Source: WRAV01 sp050950205
GTDB taxonomy: Bacteria; Bacillota; Clostridia; Oscillospirales; Ruminococcaceae
Reading direction: 5' to 3'
Assembly (NCBI GenBank): GCA_050950205.1
Contig: JBMNHF010000017.1
Span: 1-45,332 of the forward strand
Length of the DNA: 45,332 nucleotides
The notes under the pieces were generated by a model. That model made no database searches. It was not told the origin of the DNA and was given only the letters and a program-made list of their open reading frames with translations. This document shows positions 33,161 to 41,929 of the stretch, in pieces. The position numbers and the translations under genes were made by a program. Numbering within the stretch: the stretch's first letter is position 1; each line of letters begins with the position of its first letter.

Positions 33161-33721
33161 ATGTTCAGTCCCGACAGGGAAAGGGCTCTTGCCCTGCTCC
33201 ACAAGCACAATCAAAACCAGTCCTTGCGCTCTCATGCGTTGGCGGTGGAGGCTGCCATGCGTCATATGGCCAAGGAGTGGGGAGAGGACGAGGACTATTG
33301 GGCCGAAGTAGGCCTTTTGCACGATGTGGATTATGAAGAATTTCCTGAGGAGCATTTAAAACACACCCCGGAAATTCTGCAAAGTGCTGGCTACGACCAG
33401 GAGTTTATCCGAGCGGTTTTGGCACATGGGTGGGGAATCTGCACGGATGTCAAGCCGGAAAAGAAGATGGAGAAGGCCCTTTATGCAGCCGATGAGCTTT
33501 GTGGCCTTGTGACGGCAGCGGCCTATATGCGCCCCAGCCGCAGTGTCATGGATTTGGAAGTTCCCTCTCTGAAAAAGAAATTCAAGGATAAAAGATTTGC
33601 CGCCGGAGTGAATCGGCAGGTTATTTTGCAGGGCTGCGAGCTGCTGGGAATTACCCTGGAGGAGCTGATGCAGCTGGTAATTGACGGTATGCGGCAAAAT
33701 CATGAGGAAATTGGCTTATAA
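33161..33721 (+). CDS. HD-domain phosphohydrolase-like protein
   Basis: A 186-residue HD-superfamily protein. Metal ligands are visible in LRSHALAVEAAM, GLLHDVDYEEFP (HD pair) and VLAHGWG, and the downstream Asp in LYAADELCGLV. This layout is that of small HDIG proteins predicted to be phosphohydrolases, perhaps of nucleotides. The substrate is unknown. AAGGAGG precedes the ATG and a terminator follows directly. Confidence 0.88.
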   Translation: MFSPDRERALALLHKHNQNQSLRSHALAVEAAMRHMAKEWGEDEDYWAEVGLLHDVDYEEFPEEHLKHTPEILQSAGYDQEFIRAVLAHGWGICTDVKPEKKMEKALYAADELCGLVTAAAYMRPSRSVMDLEVPSLKKKFKDKRFAAGVNRQVILQGCELLGITLEELMQLVIDGMRQNHEEIGL

Positions 33722-33734
33722 GGGTTAAACTATC

Positions 33735-33776
33735 AGCAGGGCAGAAAGTCTGAACAAGGCTTAAGCCCTGCTTTTT
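33735..33776 (+). terminator. Terminator after the HD-domain gene
   Basis: AGCAGGGC (33735-33742) pairs with GCCCTGCT (33765-33772), followed by five T residues. The loop is 22 bases with some inner pairing. Confidence 0.82.
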
Positions 33777-33807
33777 GTGTCAGCCATAAGGGGAAACGGT
33801 TTTTTCA

Positions 33808-33836
33808 TTGCATTAAACCACTGAGTTTGTTATAAT
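33808..33836 (+). promoter_or_regulatory. Promoter of the degV gene
   Basis: TTGCAT (33808-33813), 17 bases, TATAAT (33831-33836), about 65 bases upstream of the start codon. Confidence 0.8.
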
Positions 33837-33900
33837 AATAAGGTATTTCTGCCGTCTGTGAGGGAGCGGGCGCCAGATTGACGAGAGGAAGTGGAGAACT

Positions 33901-34764
33901 ATGGATAGAAACTACGTTCTGATGACCGACGATTGCTGCGATCTTCCACCGGAATATTATGTAGAGCATGAGATCCCTTTGCTTTATGTAAAGTATATTT
34001 TTGACGGTAAAGCCTACCGTGGTACCGAAATGAGCTACCGGGAGTTCTACGACCGGCTGCGGCGAGGAGAAATGCCCACCACAGCTCAGGTCACCGTCAA
34101 CGAGGCTTACGAGCTGATGGAACGGTTTTTGCAGCAGGGCAAGGACGTTTTGTATTTTGCCTTTTCTTCCGGACTTTCCGGCACCTGTGAAAGCGGTCAG
34201 GTAGCGGCCCGAGATTTGAGTGAAAAGTATCCCGAGCGCAAAATTCGAGTGGTAGACTCCCTCTGTGCTTCTTTGGGTCAGGGATTGATGTTTCACAAGT
34301 TGGTAAAGATGCGCGATGCAGGCAAATCCATGGATGAGCTGGTGGATTGGGCGGAAGCCAACAAACTCAACATGGCTCATATTGTAACCGTGGAGGATTT
34401 GATGCACCTGCATCGGGGCGGCAGAATCTCCAAAGCATCGGCAGTGATGGGAGGCATGCTGGGGATCAAGCCTATGATCCACATGAACAACGAAGGAAAG
34501 TTGATTAATATCGGCAAGGTGCGGGGACGCAAGGCCTCGTTGGCAGCCGTTGTAGATATTATGGCAAAAGCAGTGGGCAACACCCCCAACGACGAGTTCT
34601 TTATCTGTCACAGCGATTGCTATGAAGAAGCGGAATATGTTGCAAAGCTGGCAAGCAAGCGCTTTGGCATCAACGATTATCTCATTCACTATATCGGCCC
34701 GGTGATTGGCTCTCACACCGGTCCCGGTACCCTTGCTCTCTTTATGATGGCAGAGCACCGGTAG
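33901..34764 (+). CDS. DegV family fatty-acid-binding protein
   Basis: A 287-residue DegV protein. The first block LMTDDCCDLPPEYYVEHEIP, the TTAQVTVNEAYELME segment, LYFAFSSGLSGTCESGQ, VVDSLCASLGQGLM, and LHRGGRISKASAVMGGMLGIKP are all family marks. DegV/FakB proteins bind fatty acids and can present them to a FakA kinase; no fakA lies nearby. GGAG is five bases upstream of the ATG. The methyltransferase gene follows after 20 bases and may share the promoter. Confidence 0.93.
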   Translation: MDRNYVLMTDDCCDLPPEYYVEHEIPLLYVKYIFDGKAYRGTEMSYREFYDRLRRGEMPTTAQVTVNEAYELMERFLQQGKDVLYFAFSSGLSGTCESGQVAARDLSEKYPERKIRVVDSLCASLGQGLMFHKLVKMRDAGKSMDELVDWAEANKLNMAHIVTVEDLMHLHRGGRISKASAVMGGMLGIKPMIHMNNEGKLINIGKVRGRKASLAAVVDIMAKAVGNTPNDEFFICHSDCYEEAEYVAKLASKRFGINDYLIHYIGPVIGSHTGPGTLALFMMAEHR

Positions 34765-34784
34765 CTTTGGTGAAAGGAAACTAC

Positions 34785-35918
34785 ATGAGCAAACAACTTA
34801 CCCTTTGCGCTCCCTGTCTCTTTGGATTGGAAAGTGCGCTGTCCTATGAAGTGAAAAGCATTGGCGGCCAAAATGTTGTTGTAAACGATGGAAAAGTCAC
34901 CTTTTCGGGTGACTTTTCCATCCTTGCACGGGCCAACATCTCCCTGCGCTGTGCCGAACGGGTTTGTGTGGTGCTGGGCAGCTTTCCCGCCACCACTTTT
35001 ACAGAACTTTTTGATCAGGTAGAGCAGCTTCCTTTTGAGGATTTTATCGGAAAAAAGGATGCCTTTCCTGTGACAGGCTGGTCACTGAACAGCCAGCTTC
35101 ACAGTATTCCCGATTGTCAGAGCATCATCAAGCGGGCGGTGGTTCGCCGCTTTGAACGCATCTGCAACCAAAGCTGGTTTGAAGAAAGCGGTCCGGTTCA
35201 CCAGATTCGGTTTACCATCCACAAGGATCTGGTCACCATTATGCTGGATACCTCCGGCGTGGGTCTGCACAAACGAGGTTATCGCCGGGGCACCGGCAAT
35301 GTCGCCCCCCTCAAGGAGACTTTGGCCGCCGGCATCGCCGATTTGGCCCGGGTGAAACCAGACACTTTGGTGGTGGACCCTATGTGCGGCTCCGGCACCC
35401 TGCTGATTGAGTCGGCCCTCAAAGCGTATAACATTCCCCCTGGGGTTCGCCGCACCTTTTCCGCCGAGCAATGGGGGGCCATCCCATCTGCTGTCTGGAA
35501 GGAGCAGCGGGAGGCTGCATTGGCGCAAATCAACCGGGAGAGCACCTTTACAGCCCGCGGGTTTGACATTGACCCTGAGGCCATTGCTCTCACCAGCCAA
35601 AACGCCGCAAAAGCGGGTGTGGGCCGAAAAATTGAGGCGATGGAACAGGACATCAGCCGATTTTCTCTGCCGTCAAGCCAACAAAAAATGGTGGTGCTCT
35701 GCAATCCTCCCTACGGGGAGCGTCTGCTGGAGGTTCGGCAGGCAGAGGAGCTTTACCGCAAGATGGGCAGAGTGTTTGCCCGACGGCCGGACTGCTCCTA
35801 TTATATCATCAGCCCTCACCAGGATTTTGAAAAGCTGTTTGGCCGCAAGGCGGATAAGCGGCGCAAACTTTACAACGGCATGATAAAATGCCAGCTCTAT
35901 ATGTATTTCGGCGGTTAA
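34785..35918 (+). CDS. THUMP-domain class I SAM-dependent RNA methyltransferase (RlmL/YpsC type)
   Basis: A 377-residue protein with an N-terminal THUMP domain (LCAPCLFGLESALSYEVKSI, then IRFTIHKDLVTIMLDTSG) and a methyltransferase domain with VVDPMCGSGTLLIESAL for SAM binding and CNPPYGERL as the N6/N2 methylation motif. It matches YpsC and the N-terminal half of RlmL, which makes m2G2445 in 23S rRNA. The ATG at 34785 has AAAGGA upstream; a GTG six codons earlier does not. Confidence 0.9.
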   Translation: MSKQLTLCAPCLFGLESALSYEVKSIGGQNVVVNDGKVTFSGDFSILARANISLRCAERVCVVLGSFPATTFTELFDQVEQLPFEDFIGKKDAFPVTGWSLNSQLHSIPDCQSIIKRAVVRRFERICNQSWFEESGPVHQIRFTIHKDLVTIMLDTSGVGLHKRGYRRGTGNVAPLKETLAAGIADLARVKPDTLVVDPMCGSGTLLIESALKAYNIPPGVRRTFSAEQWGAIPSAVWKEQREAALAQINRESTFTARGFDIDPEAIALTSQNAAKAGVGRKIEAMEQDISRFSLPSSQQKMVVLCNPPYGERLLEVRQAEELYRKMGRVFARRPDCSYYIISPHQDFEKLFGRKADKRRKLYNGMIKCQLYMYFGG

Positions 35919-36044
35919 CTTAACGTTTTGGTATCCTCTCGATTGTCACTAAATAGAATTCTTTTGATCAGCATTTTACCCTTTTGTTTTGATGCATTCT
36001 TTTAACGGTATCACCCTTGTGAAAGAAGCAAAAAGGAGGTTGTC

Positions 36045-37532
36045 ATGAATTCTATACGATCGGCGGGAGTGCTGTTGCACGTTACTTCATTGCCGGGCCC
36101 CGGCCCCATCGGAAATATGGGGCCTGCAGCCCGGCAATTTTTAGATTTTCTTATGGAGGCGGGCCAAAAGCTGTGGCAGGTGCTGCCCCTTACACCTCCT
36201 GCCAGCGGAAATTCACCCTATTCGGCCTACAGTGTTTTTGCAGGCAATCCGCTGCTGATAAGCCCGGAGGACTTGGAAGAAGAAGGGCTGCTTCCCTTGG
36301 GGAGCTGCTCTGCACTCTACGCAAAAGGGCCCTTTCCAGCCCAGCAGGTGGACTTTGAAAGGGCAGAGAGGCTGCTTCTTCCTTTGTTGCGGGACTGCTA
36401 TCGCTTCAGCCGAGATAAGCTTTTAGAGGAGATTAGCAGTTTCCGCCGGGAACAGAGCTACTGGCTGGAGGATTACGCCCTCTTTATGGCTCTGCGCAGG
36501 CAGCAGAGAGGGGACAGCTACCGCAAATGGCCCCGCCCCCTTCTGTTTCGGGAGCAGTGGGCCTTGGAGGAAGCGGCCCAAAAACTGGCGGAGGAAGTAG
36601 AGTTTTATGTTTTTGTGCAGTATTTGTTTTTTCGACAGTGGACTGCTTTGCGCCGCTACGCCAACCAGCGGGGCATTCAGATATTTGGGGATGTGCCCAT
36701 CTATGTGGATAGGGAAAGCGCCGATGTCTGGGCCAAGCCTTGGGTGTTTGAGCTGGATGAAGATTTGCAGCCTGTGGAAGTGGCGGGGGTTCCTCCCGAT
36801 GCATTTTCTCAGGAAGGGCAGCTGTGGGGCAACCCCCTCTACCGTTGGGATGCCTTAAAAGCCGATGGCTACAGCTGGTGGATTCAGCGGTTGACCATTG
36901 CTTCTCATTGGTATGACTGGGTGCGAATCGATCATTTTCGAGGGCTGGAAAGCTACTGGGCCGTTCCCAAGGATGCACAAACAGCCCGTGTGGGAAGCTG
37001 GAAAAAAGGCCCCGGGATGGACTTTCTCCATGAGGTAAAAAAGGCGTTGCCCCATTGTCGTTTGGTGGCGGAGGATTTGGGGCTCATCGGAGGCGAGGTG
37101 CGTGCTCTTCTGGCGCAGAGCGGATTTCCGGGCCTTGCTGTCCTTCAGTTTGCCTTCCAGCCAGAAGCTAACTCGATTTATCTGCCCCATAATATGCACC
37201 GGAATCTGGTGGCTTATATCGGCACCCACGATAACGACACGGCTTTTGGCTGGCTGACTTCTGCGCCGCCGGAGCAGGTGAACTATGCCCGGGATTACTT
37301 ATGCCTTACCCTGCAGGAGGGGGAAGTTTGGGGGATGCTCCGAGCTTTGTACGCCAGCGTGGCCGATACCGTTGTGGCCACCGCTCAGGATTTGCTGGAG
37401 CTGGGCAGCCAGGCCAGAATGAACATTCCCGCCCAGGCCGAAGGAAATTGGAGCTGGCGGATGGCTTCCGATGCTCTCACTCCAGAGCTTTCCCGACGTC
37501 TCCTGCGGCTGACAAGGCTTTATGGACGCTAA
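36045..37532 (+). CDS. malQ: 4-alpha-glucanotransferase MalQ
   Basis: A 495-residue amylomaltase of glycoside hydrolase family 77. The N-terminus RSAGVLLHVTSLPGPGPIG is typical, and the three catalytic residues sit in VRIDHFRG (Asp, about 294), VAEDLGLI (Glu, about 342) and GTHDND (Asp, about 393). It transfers malto-oligosaccharide units in starch or glycogen breakdown. AGGAGG is five bases upstream of the ATG. The 126-base gap before it contains no clear promoter. No other glycogen or maltose gene is near. Confidence 0.96.
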   Translation: MNSIRSAGVLLHVTSLPGPGPIGNMGPAARQFLDFLMEAGQKLWQVLPLTPPASGNSPYSAYSVFAGNPLLISPEDLEEEGLLPLGSCSALYAKGPFPAQQVDFERAERLLLPLLRDCYRFSRDKLLEEISSFRREQSYWLEDYALFMALRRQQRGDSYRKWPRPLLFREQWALEEAAQKLAEEVEFYVFVQYLFFRQWTALRRYANQRGIQIFGDVPIYVDRESADVWAKPWVFELDEDLQPVEVAGVPPDAFSQEGQLWGNPLYRWDALKADGYSWWIQRLTIASHWYDWVRIDHFRGLESYWAVPKDAQTARVGSWKKGPGMDFLHEVKKALPHCRLVAEDLGLIGGEVRALLAQSGFPGLAVLQFAFQPEANSIYLPHNMHRNLVAYIGTHDNDTAFGWLTSAPPEQVNYARDYLCLTLQEGEVWGMLRALYASVADTVVATAQDLLELGSQARMNIPAQAEGNWSWRMASDALTPELSRRLLRLTRLYGR

Positions 37533-37574
37533 GCCTTAATGCGTTTAGAAATCATTCCCAGCCGTGATATGTCC

Positions 37575-37602
37575 AAGCACCGTAAGGGGTGCTTTTTATT
37601 TT
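37575..37602 (+). terminator. Terminator after malQ
   Basis: AAGCACC (37575-37581) and GGTGCTT (37588-37594) with a short loop, followed by TTTATTTT. Confidence 0.82.
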
Positions 37603-37644
37603 GGAGCAGTGCCGAAAGAGCATCGGAGTATAAAGCGGTGAATT

Positions 37645-37730
37645 GGTGACGGGTCATCGGGCAGACCGGGATGGGGAAGCTTGGCAAAACTCAGCCGGAA
37701 GGGCTTTCCGCTTAATTGCAACCCATCACC
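37645..37730 (-). ncRNA. Candidate structured RNA, multibranched fold
   Basis: Between the malQ and sensor kinase 3' ends. A 10-bp closing stem, GGTGATGGGT with ACCCGTCACC on the reverse strand (arms 37721-37730 and 37645-37654), encloses 66 bases that contain CGGAA/TTCCG (37696-37710) and CATC/GATG (37655-37673) helices and possibly GGC/GCC. On the reverse strand the only irregular pair is a G-U, on the forward strand it would be an A-C mismatch, so reverse is preferred. No family is recognised and no promoter was found; it could be a 3' UTR element of the kinase operon. Confidence 0.35.
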
Positions 37731-37734
37731 ATTT

Positions 37735-37764
37735 TAAAACATCAACCAACAGAGAAGTTGGTTG
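37735..37764 (-). terminator. Weak terminator of the two-component operon
   Basis: On the reverse strand CAACCAAC-TTCTCT-GTTGGTTG (37743-37764) followed by ATGTTTT. The perfect 8-bp stem fits termination after the kinase gene, but the T-tract is short, so read-through into the possible RNA beyond is likely. Confidence 0.45.
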
Positions 37765-37804
37765 GGTAGGAACGCACACAAACCCACCGGAAAGCTAGGG
37801 TGCC

Positions 37805-39337
37805 TTATGTTGCCGACAGATTAGCTTCGTTGCCCTTTGTGCTGGCAGCTTCTGCAAAACCCACCGGCAGTTCAAAGGAAAAGGTGGTCTCTTCATTCGG
37901 AACCGAAGTGGCTGATATCCGAATATTGTGGCGATCGGCAATTCTTTTTGCAATGGCCAGCCCCAGACCGGTGCCTGTTCGATTGGTTTCACTCAGCTGG
38001 GTATAGTACTCCTCAAAGATATGTGGCAGGTCTTTTTCCGAAATTCCTTTTCCCACGTTGGTGATAGTAGTTCGGCAGCAATCTCCCTCAAGGAGCACCG
38101 TCACACGGATATCCTCCCCGGGGGCAGAAAACTTGATGGCGTTATCTAGTACCGTAAGCAGCATCTGCCGAAGCCTTCCGTAATCTCCATAAAAAGGGAT
38201 AGGCCCTGTCAGATTCTTCTGCAGCAGGATGGAATGGCCGGCATTTTCCGCAATATGCCGGCAGGTTCTCACCGCATCCTCCACCACCGAGGCGAAGTCC
38301 ACATTCCGCTTTTCGATGGAATAATCCGGGCTTTGCAGGCGAGAAAGCTCCAACAGGTCATTGACCATCCGCTCCAGGTGAATGCTTTCCGAAAGGATCT
38401 CCTGATAATAGGCGCTGACCATCTCCTCCTGAGTGATGACACCGTCACACAGTGCCTCAAGGGAACTGCGGATAACCGCCACTGGGGTGCGCAGATCGTG
38501 GGAGATGTTGGAGATGTAGTTTTTACGGAGCTGCTCCAGCTCCTTGCTGGCCTTTGAGGCTTTTTCCAAGCGGTAGGCCAGAACATCCACGTTATTGGCC
38601 AGCATCCCCACTTCGTCATGCTTTTTTATGCCGGTTCGCACGGTGTAGTTGCCCTCGGTCATTTCGCTGGTGACATCCGCCATCTTTTTCAGGGGATTCA
38701 CAATCATTCGGGAAAAAAAATAAGAGGGGATGCTGGATACCGGCAGGGCCAGCAGCAGGCTCCCCAACAGTACATAAAATGCCTCCAGAATGGTTTCATA
38801 CATAGCTTGCGAACGGGCGTGGACCACCACCACGGCAACGGCGGTGCCATCCGAAATGCGAATAGGAGCGGCAATCACAAAGTTTTTATTAAAGCGGGAA
38901 GCGGCCCAGCGCTCGCTGGCAGCGGTTTCGCCCGCCATTGCAGTATTAATAAGTTCCCGCACTTCGGTGGGGATAGAAGAATAGGAAATATTGTATTTTC
39001 CAAACTCCACATGGATGGTTTGAGTTTCACGATCCACGATCCAAAGGTTGTTCAGGGCAATATCATCTAAAAAATTCAGATAAAGACCCAACCCTAGATT
39101 GGCCTCTTTCATCTGCAAATGAAAATTGGTCTTATCTAAATTTCTTGTGTGCTCGCTTTCAAAATATACCGATAGTTTGCTGGCAACAGCCTCTGTTTTA
39201 CGGATAAAATCCGACCGATAGCTGTCAATGGTGTTTCTGGCGTAGATTAGCACAAAGAAGCTCCCGACAATGGTGGAAAACAGCATGATGGTCAATGAAA
39301 AACTTAAAAAAATTCGAAAAATCAGTTTATTTTTCAT
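37805..39337 (-). CDS. Sensor histidine kinase
   Basis: A 510-residue membrane kinase: first transmembrane helix (about 8-32), a 150-residue extracellular sensor, second helix (about 185-205), a HAMP domain, the HisKA dimerisation helix with phospho-acceptor His280 in NISHDLRTPVAV, and a HATPase domain with N box MLLTVLDNAIKFS, and glycine boxes VGKGISEKDLPHIFEEYY and GTGLGLAIAKRI. The ATG at 39337 has GAGG six bases upstream and overlaps the end of the regulator gene, an arrangement that ensures equal production. The stimulus is unknown; the divergent peptide transporter operon hints at nutrients or peptides. Confidence 0.93.
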   Translation of the reverse strand: MKNKLIFRIFLSFSLTIMLFSTIVGSFFVLIYARNTIDSYRSDFIRKTEAVASKLSVYFESEHTRNLDKTNFHLQMKEANLGLGLYLNFLDDIALNNLWIVDRETQTIHVEFGKYNISYSSIPTEVRELINTAMAGETAASERWAASRFNKNFVIAAPIRISDGTAVAVVVVHARSQAMYETILEAFYVLLGSLLLALPVSSIPSYFFSRMIVNPLKKMADVTSEMTEGNYTVRTGIKKHDEVGMLANNVDVLAYRLEKASKASKELEQLRKNYISNISHDLRTPVAVIRSSLEALCDGVITQEEMVSAYYQEILSESIHLERMVNDLLELSRLQSPDYSIEKRNVDFASVVEDAVRTCRHIAENAGHSILLQKNLTGPIPFYGDYGRLRQMLLTVLDNAIKFSAPGEDIRVTVLLEGDCCRTTITNVGKGISEKDLPHIFEEYYTQLSETNRTGTGLGLAIAKRIADRHNIRISATSVPNEETTFSFELPVGFAEAASTKGNEANLSAT

Positions 39338-40016
39338 CTTTTGCCTCAAATTTATATCCATAGCCCCATACCGTTTTAATTTCCCAGCCGGGATGTTCTA
39401 TGACAGACAGTTTAGCCCGGAGTCTTTTAATATGGGTATCAACGGTGCGGGTATCCCCATAATAGTCCACTCCCCACACAAGGTCCAGCAGGTTATCTCT
39501 GGTAAAGACCCGGTTTTTTCTGGTTGCCATCTGCCATAACAATTCAATTTCTTTTTTGGTCAGGTTAATGGGGGTATCGTCAATGGTTACCAACAGCTTA
39601 TCCAGATCAATTTTAAGGTTGCCGTAGGAAAAAAACTGTTTCCCTTCCTCGGCCAGATGAATCCGTCTCATAATTGCCCTGATACGGGCCATAATCTCAC
39701 CAGGTGAAAAGGGCTTTACGATATAGTCATCGGCTCCAATATCCAGCCCCATGATCTTTTCATAATCCTCGCCCTTTGCCGTGATCATAATGATAGGCAC
39801 CATCGAAGTACCGCGAATTTGCTTGCATACTTCAAAGCCGTCTATTTTGGGCATCATCACATCCAGCAGCACCAGGTCAATTTCCTCCCGCTCATGGATG
39901 TCCAAGGCCTCTTGTCCGTCGTAAGCTTTGAAAACGCAATAGCCTTCCTTGGTGCAGTATTCAGACAGTACCGAAACCAGTTGTTTGTTGTCGTCTGCAA
40001 TTAAAATCGATGTCAT
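39327..40016 (-). CDS. OmpR-family response regulator
   Basis: A 229-residue regulator: receiver domain with acidic pocket (IADDN), phospho-acceptor Asp52 in LLDVMMPKIDGFEV, and Lys in MITAKGED, then a winged-helix DNA-binding domain with the typical end RTVDTHIKRLRAKL and IKTVWGYGYKFE. AGGAGAG lies five bases from the ATG. It heads the operon with the kinase. Only 172 bases separate its start from that of the peptide-binding protein on the other strand, so control of both units from this region is plausible. Confidence 0.95.
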   Translation of the reverse strand: MTSILIADDNKQLVSVLSEYCTKEGYCVFKAYDGQEALDIHEREEIDLVLLDVMMPKIDGFEVCKQIRGTSMVPIIMITAKGEDYEKIMGLDIGADDYIVKPFSPGEIMARIRAIMRRIHLAEEGKQFFSYGNLKIDLDKLLVTIDDTPINLTKKEIELLWQMATRKNRVFTRDNLLDLVWGVDYYGDTRTVDTHIKRLRAKLSVIEHPGWEIKTVWGYGYKFEAKDEK

Positions 40017-40188
40017 CGAAGCTCTCCTATCATGTATTCATAAAAAAAGTGCAGTAAAATAGGCATAAAATTGTTGGACTTATTGAAAAAAGACACACTT
40101 TTGCCATATTTTTATTTTAGCATCAAGATGTACAAAAGACAATGGATATGTACTTGTAGAATTTGTGACTGAAAGGAAGCGAGTAACA

Positions 40189-41757
40189 GTGAAGAAAAAG
40201 CTAGCATTTTTACTTAGCGCCATTATGCTCTTGTCGATGATGACAGGCTGCGGCGGGGGATCCACAACACCCGATGCCGGAACCCAGTCTTCGGCCCCGG
40301 CCCAGTCTCAAGCTCAGGCAACTGACGATAGCGGTATTCCTCCCCACAAAGAAGAACTGATTATTGGCAGCACCGCCGACATCAACAACCTGAACCTGCA
40401 GAAGCAGCAGGACGCCATCAACAACATTGCACTGAAGCTAACCCACGAAACTCTGATTTTCTTCACCAACGAAGGAACCATCGAGCCCCGTCTGTGCACC
40501 GGCTGGGAATTTGTAGACGATACCCACATCCGGTTTAAGCTGCACGACGGCATCACCTTCAGCGATGGCACTCCTCTCACCGCTGAGGACGTAAAGTTCA
40601 CCTACGACATGGGTCTGGAGAACGGGCTGAGCATGCTCAATGGTCTGGTTGAAACCAAGGTCATTGACCCGCTGACGGTAGAAATCGTTATCGATGGTTA
40701 TTCCAACGAATTTTTGATCTCTCTGTCCTCGGTGCCTCTGAGCATTCAGTCCAAAGCAGCCTACGAAAGCGGCATGGATGAGCCTTACCTCATCGGTTCC
40801 GGCCCCTACAAGCTGGAAAAATGGGAGCAGGACGAGTATGCCACCTTTGTCAAAAATGAAAATTACTGGGGCGACAAAAAAGGCGTTTCCGACCGCATTA
40901 CCTTCCGTCCCATCAAAGAGGCTTCCACAAGAGCCATTGCCTTGCAGAACGGCGAAATTGACGTCTGCATAGACCCCTCTATGGATAACCTGCCTGACCT
41001 TGAAGCAGACGAGAATGTTACCGTTTACGAGCGTCCCGGCACCCGTCTGTTCTACATGGGATTCAATGTGCAGCAGGCACCCTGGGATAACCTGAAGCTG
41101 CGTCAAGCAGTTGCTCACGCCATCGACCGTCAGGGAATTGTAGATGTGGTTTTGATGGGTAAAGGAAAGACCCAAACCACCATTCTGAACCGCGGCCTCT
41201 GGAGCTTCTACGATGAGATGGAAGGCTATCCCTACGATGTAGAAAAGGCCAAGGCCTTGCTGGCAGAGTCTGGCTTCACACCCAGCGGAAAGCTGCCTCT
41301 CCTCATTAGCAACGAGAGCGACTACAGTCAAGTAGCACAGATGATCCAGGCGAACCTGAAGGAAATCGGACTGGATATTGAAATCCAAACCGTTGAGCCC
41401 GCCACCCTCAAGACCGAGTGCAATAAGGGTACCCAGGGACTCTTCCTGTGGAGATGGAATGAGGACAGCAAGGTAGACTTTGTTTACCGCGACCTGTACT
41501 ACACCGATTCTCCCAGCAACTATCATCACTATTCCGATCCTCGTGCAGACGAGCTGACCGACTTGGTACTGACCGAAAAAGATCCCGAAAAGCGTCTGGC
41601 ATATTCTCAGGAATTACAGACCTACCTGGTAGAAGCAGTTCCGCAGGTTCCCCTGTATATTAAAGATCTTGTAATCGCTTATCACAAAGATCTGCAAGGA
41701 ACCTACTTGTATGGTGGCGGAAATCACGACTGGAGATTTGCCTACGTTGCTCAGTAG
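40189..41757 (+). CDS. Peptide-type ABC transporter substrate-binding lipoprotein (SBP_bac_5)
   Basis: A 522-residue lipoprotein with lipobox LSMMTGCGGG and a Ser/Gln/Ala-rich linker before the ligand-binding domain. The family pattern LIIGSTADINNLNLQ, EPRLCTGWEFVDDTHIRFKL and ITFSDGTPLTAEDVKFTY is that of the DppA/OppA/NikA cluster. Substrate could be peptides, nickel chelates or opines. GTG 40189 gives the best signal peptide (MKKKLAFLLSAIMLLSMM), with AAAGGAAGCGAG upstream at a slightly long distance. A strong hairpin separates it from the permease genes. Confidence 0.93.
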   Translation: MKKKLAFLLSAIMLLSMMTGCGGGSTTPDAGTQSSAPAQSQAQATDDSGIPPHKEELIIGSTADINNLNLQKQQDAINNIALKLTHETLIFFTNEGTIEPRLCTGWEFVDDTHIRFKLHDGITFSDGTPLTAEDVKFTYDMGLENGLSMLNGLVETKVIDPLTVEIVIDGYSNEFLISLSSVPLSIQSKAAYESGMDEPYLIGSGPYKLEKWEQDEYATFVKNENYWGDKKGVSDRITFRPIKEASTRAIALQNGEIDVCIDPSMDNLPDLEADENVTVYERPGTRLFYMGFNVQQAPWDNLKLRQAVAHAIDRQGIVDVVLMGKGKTQTTILNRGLWSFYDEMEGYPYDVEKAKALLAESGFTPSGKLPLLISNESDYSQVAQMIQANLKEIGLDIEIQTVEPATLKTECNKGTQGLFLWRWNEDSKVDFVYRDLYYTDSPSNYHHYSDPRADELTDLVLTEKDPEKRLAYSQELQTYLVEAVPQVPLYIKDLVIAYHKDLQGTYLYGGGNHDWRFAYVAQ

Positions 41758-41807
41758 AGCAATCAAACGAGCAAACCATACGACCGATTAGCGAGGCAGA
41801 TTAATCT

Positions 41808-41844
41808 TGTGCGCCGCCGCGGAAAACCGGCGGCGCACACTTTT
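41808..41844 (+). terminator. Strong hairpin between binding-protein and permease genes
   Basis: A 12-bp GC-rich stem, TGTGCGCCGCCG (41808-41819) with CGGCGGCGCACA (41828-41839), followed by C and TTTT. It is probably a partial terminator or a 3' end protector that lets the binding protein be made in excess over the membrane parts. Confidence 0.72.
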
Positions 41845-41929
41845 CTGCACGGCAACCTTTTTGCAGCACTTGCTACCCAATGGGTATGCGCCTCCGATTT
41901 TTTGTAACCTGATGAAGTGAGGTTTATTT

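Noticed and set aside
33805..34758. 317-codon reverse frame opposite degV
   Set aside because: Mirror of the DegV gene, which has a promoter, ribosome binding site and all family motifs.
40438..41529. 363-codon reverse frame opposite the peptide-binding protein
   Set aside because: Shadow of the gene on the forward strand; no start signal.
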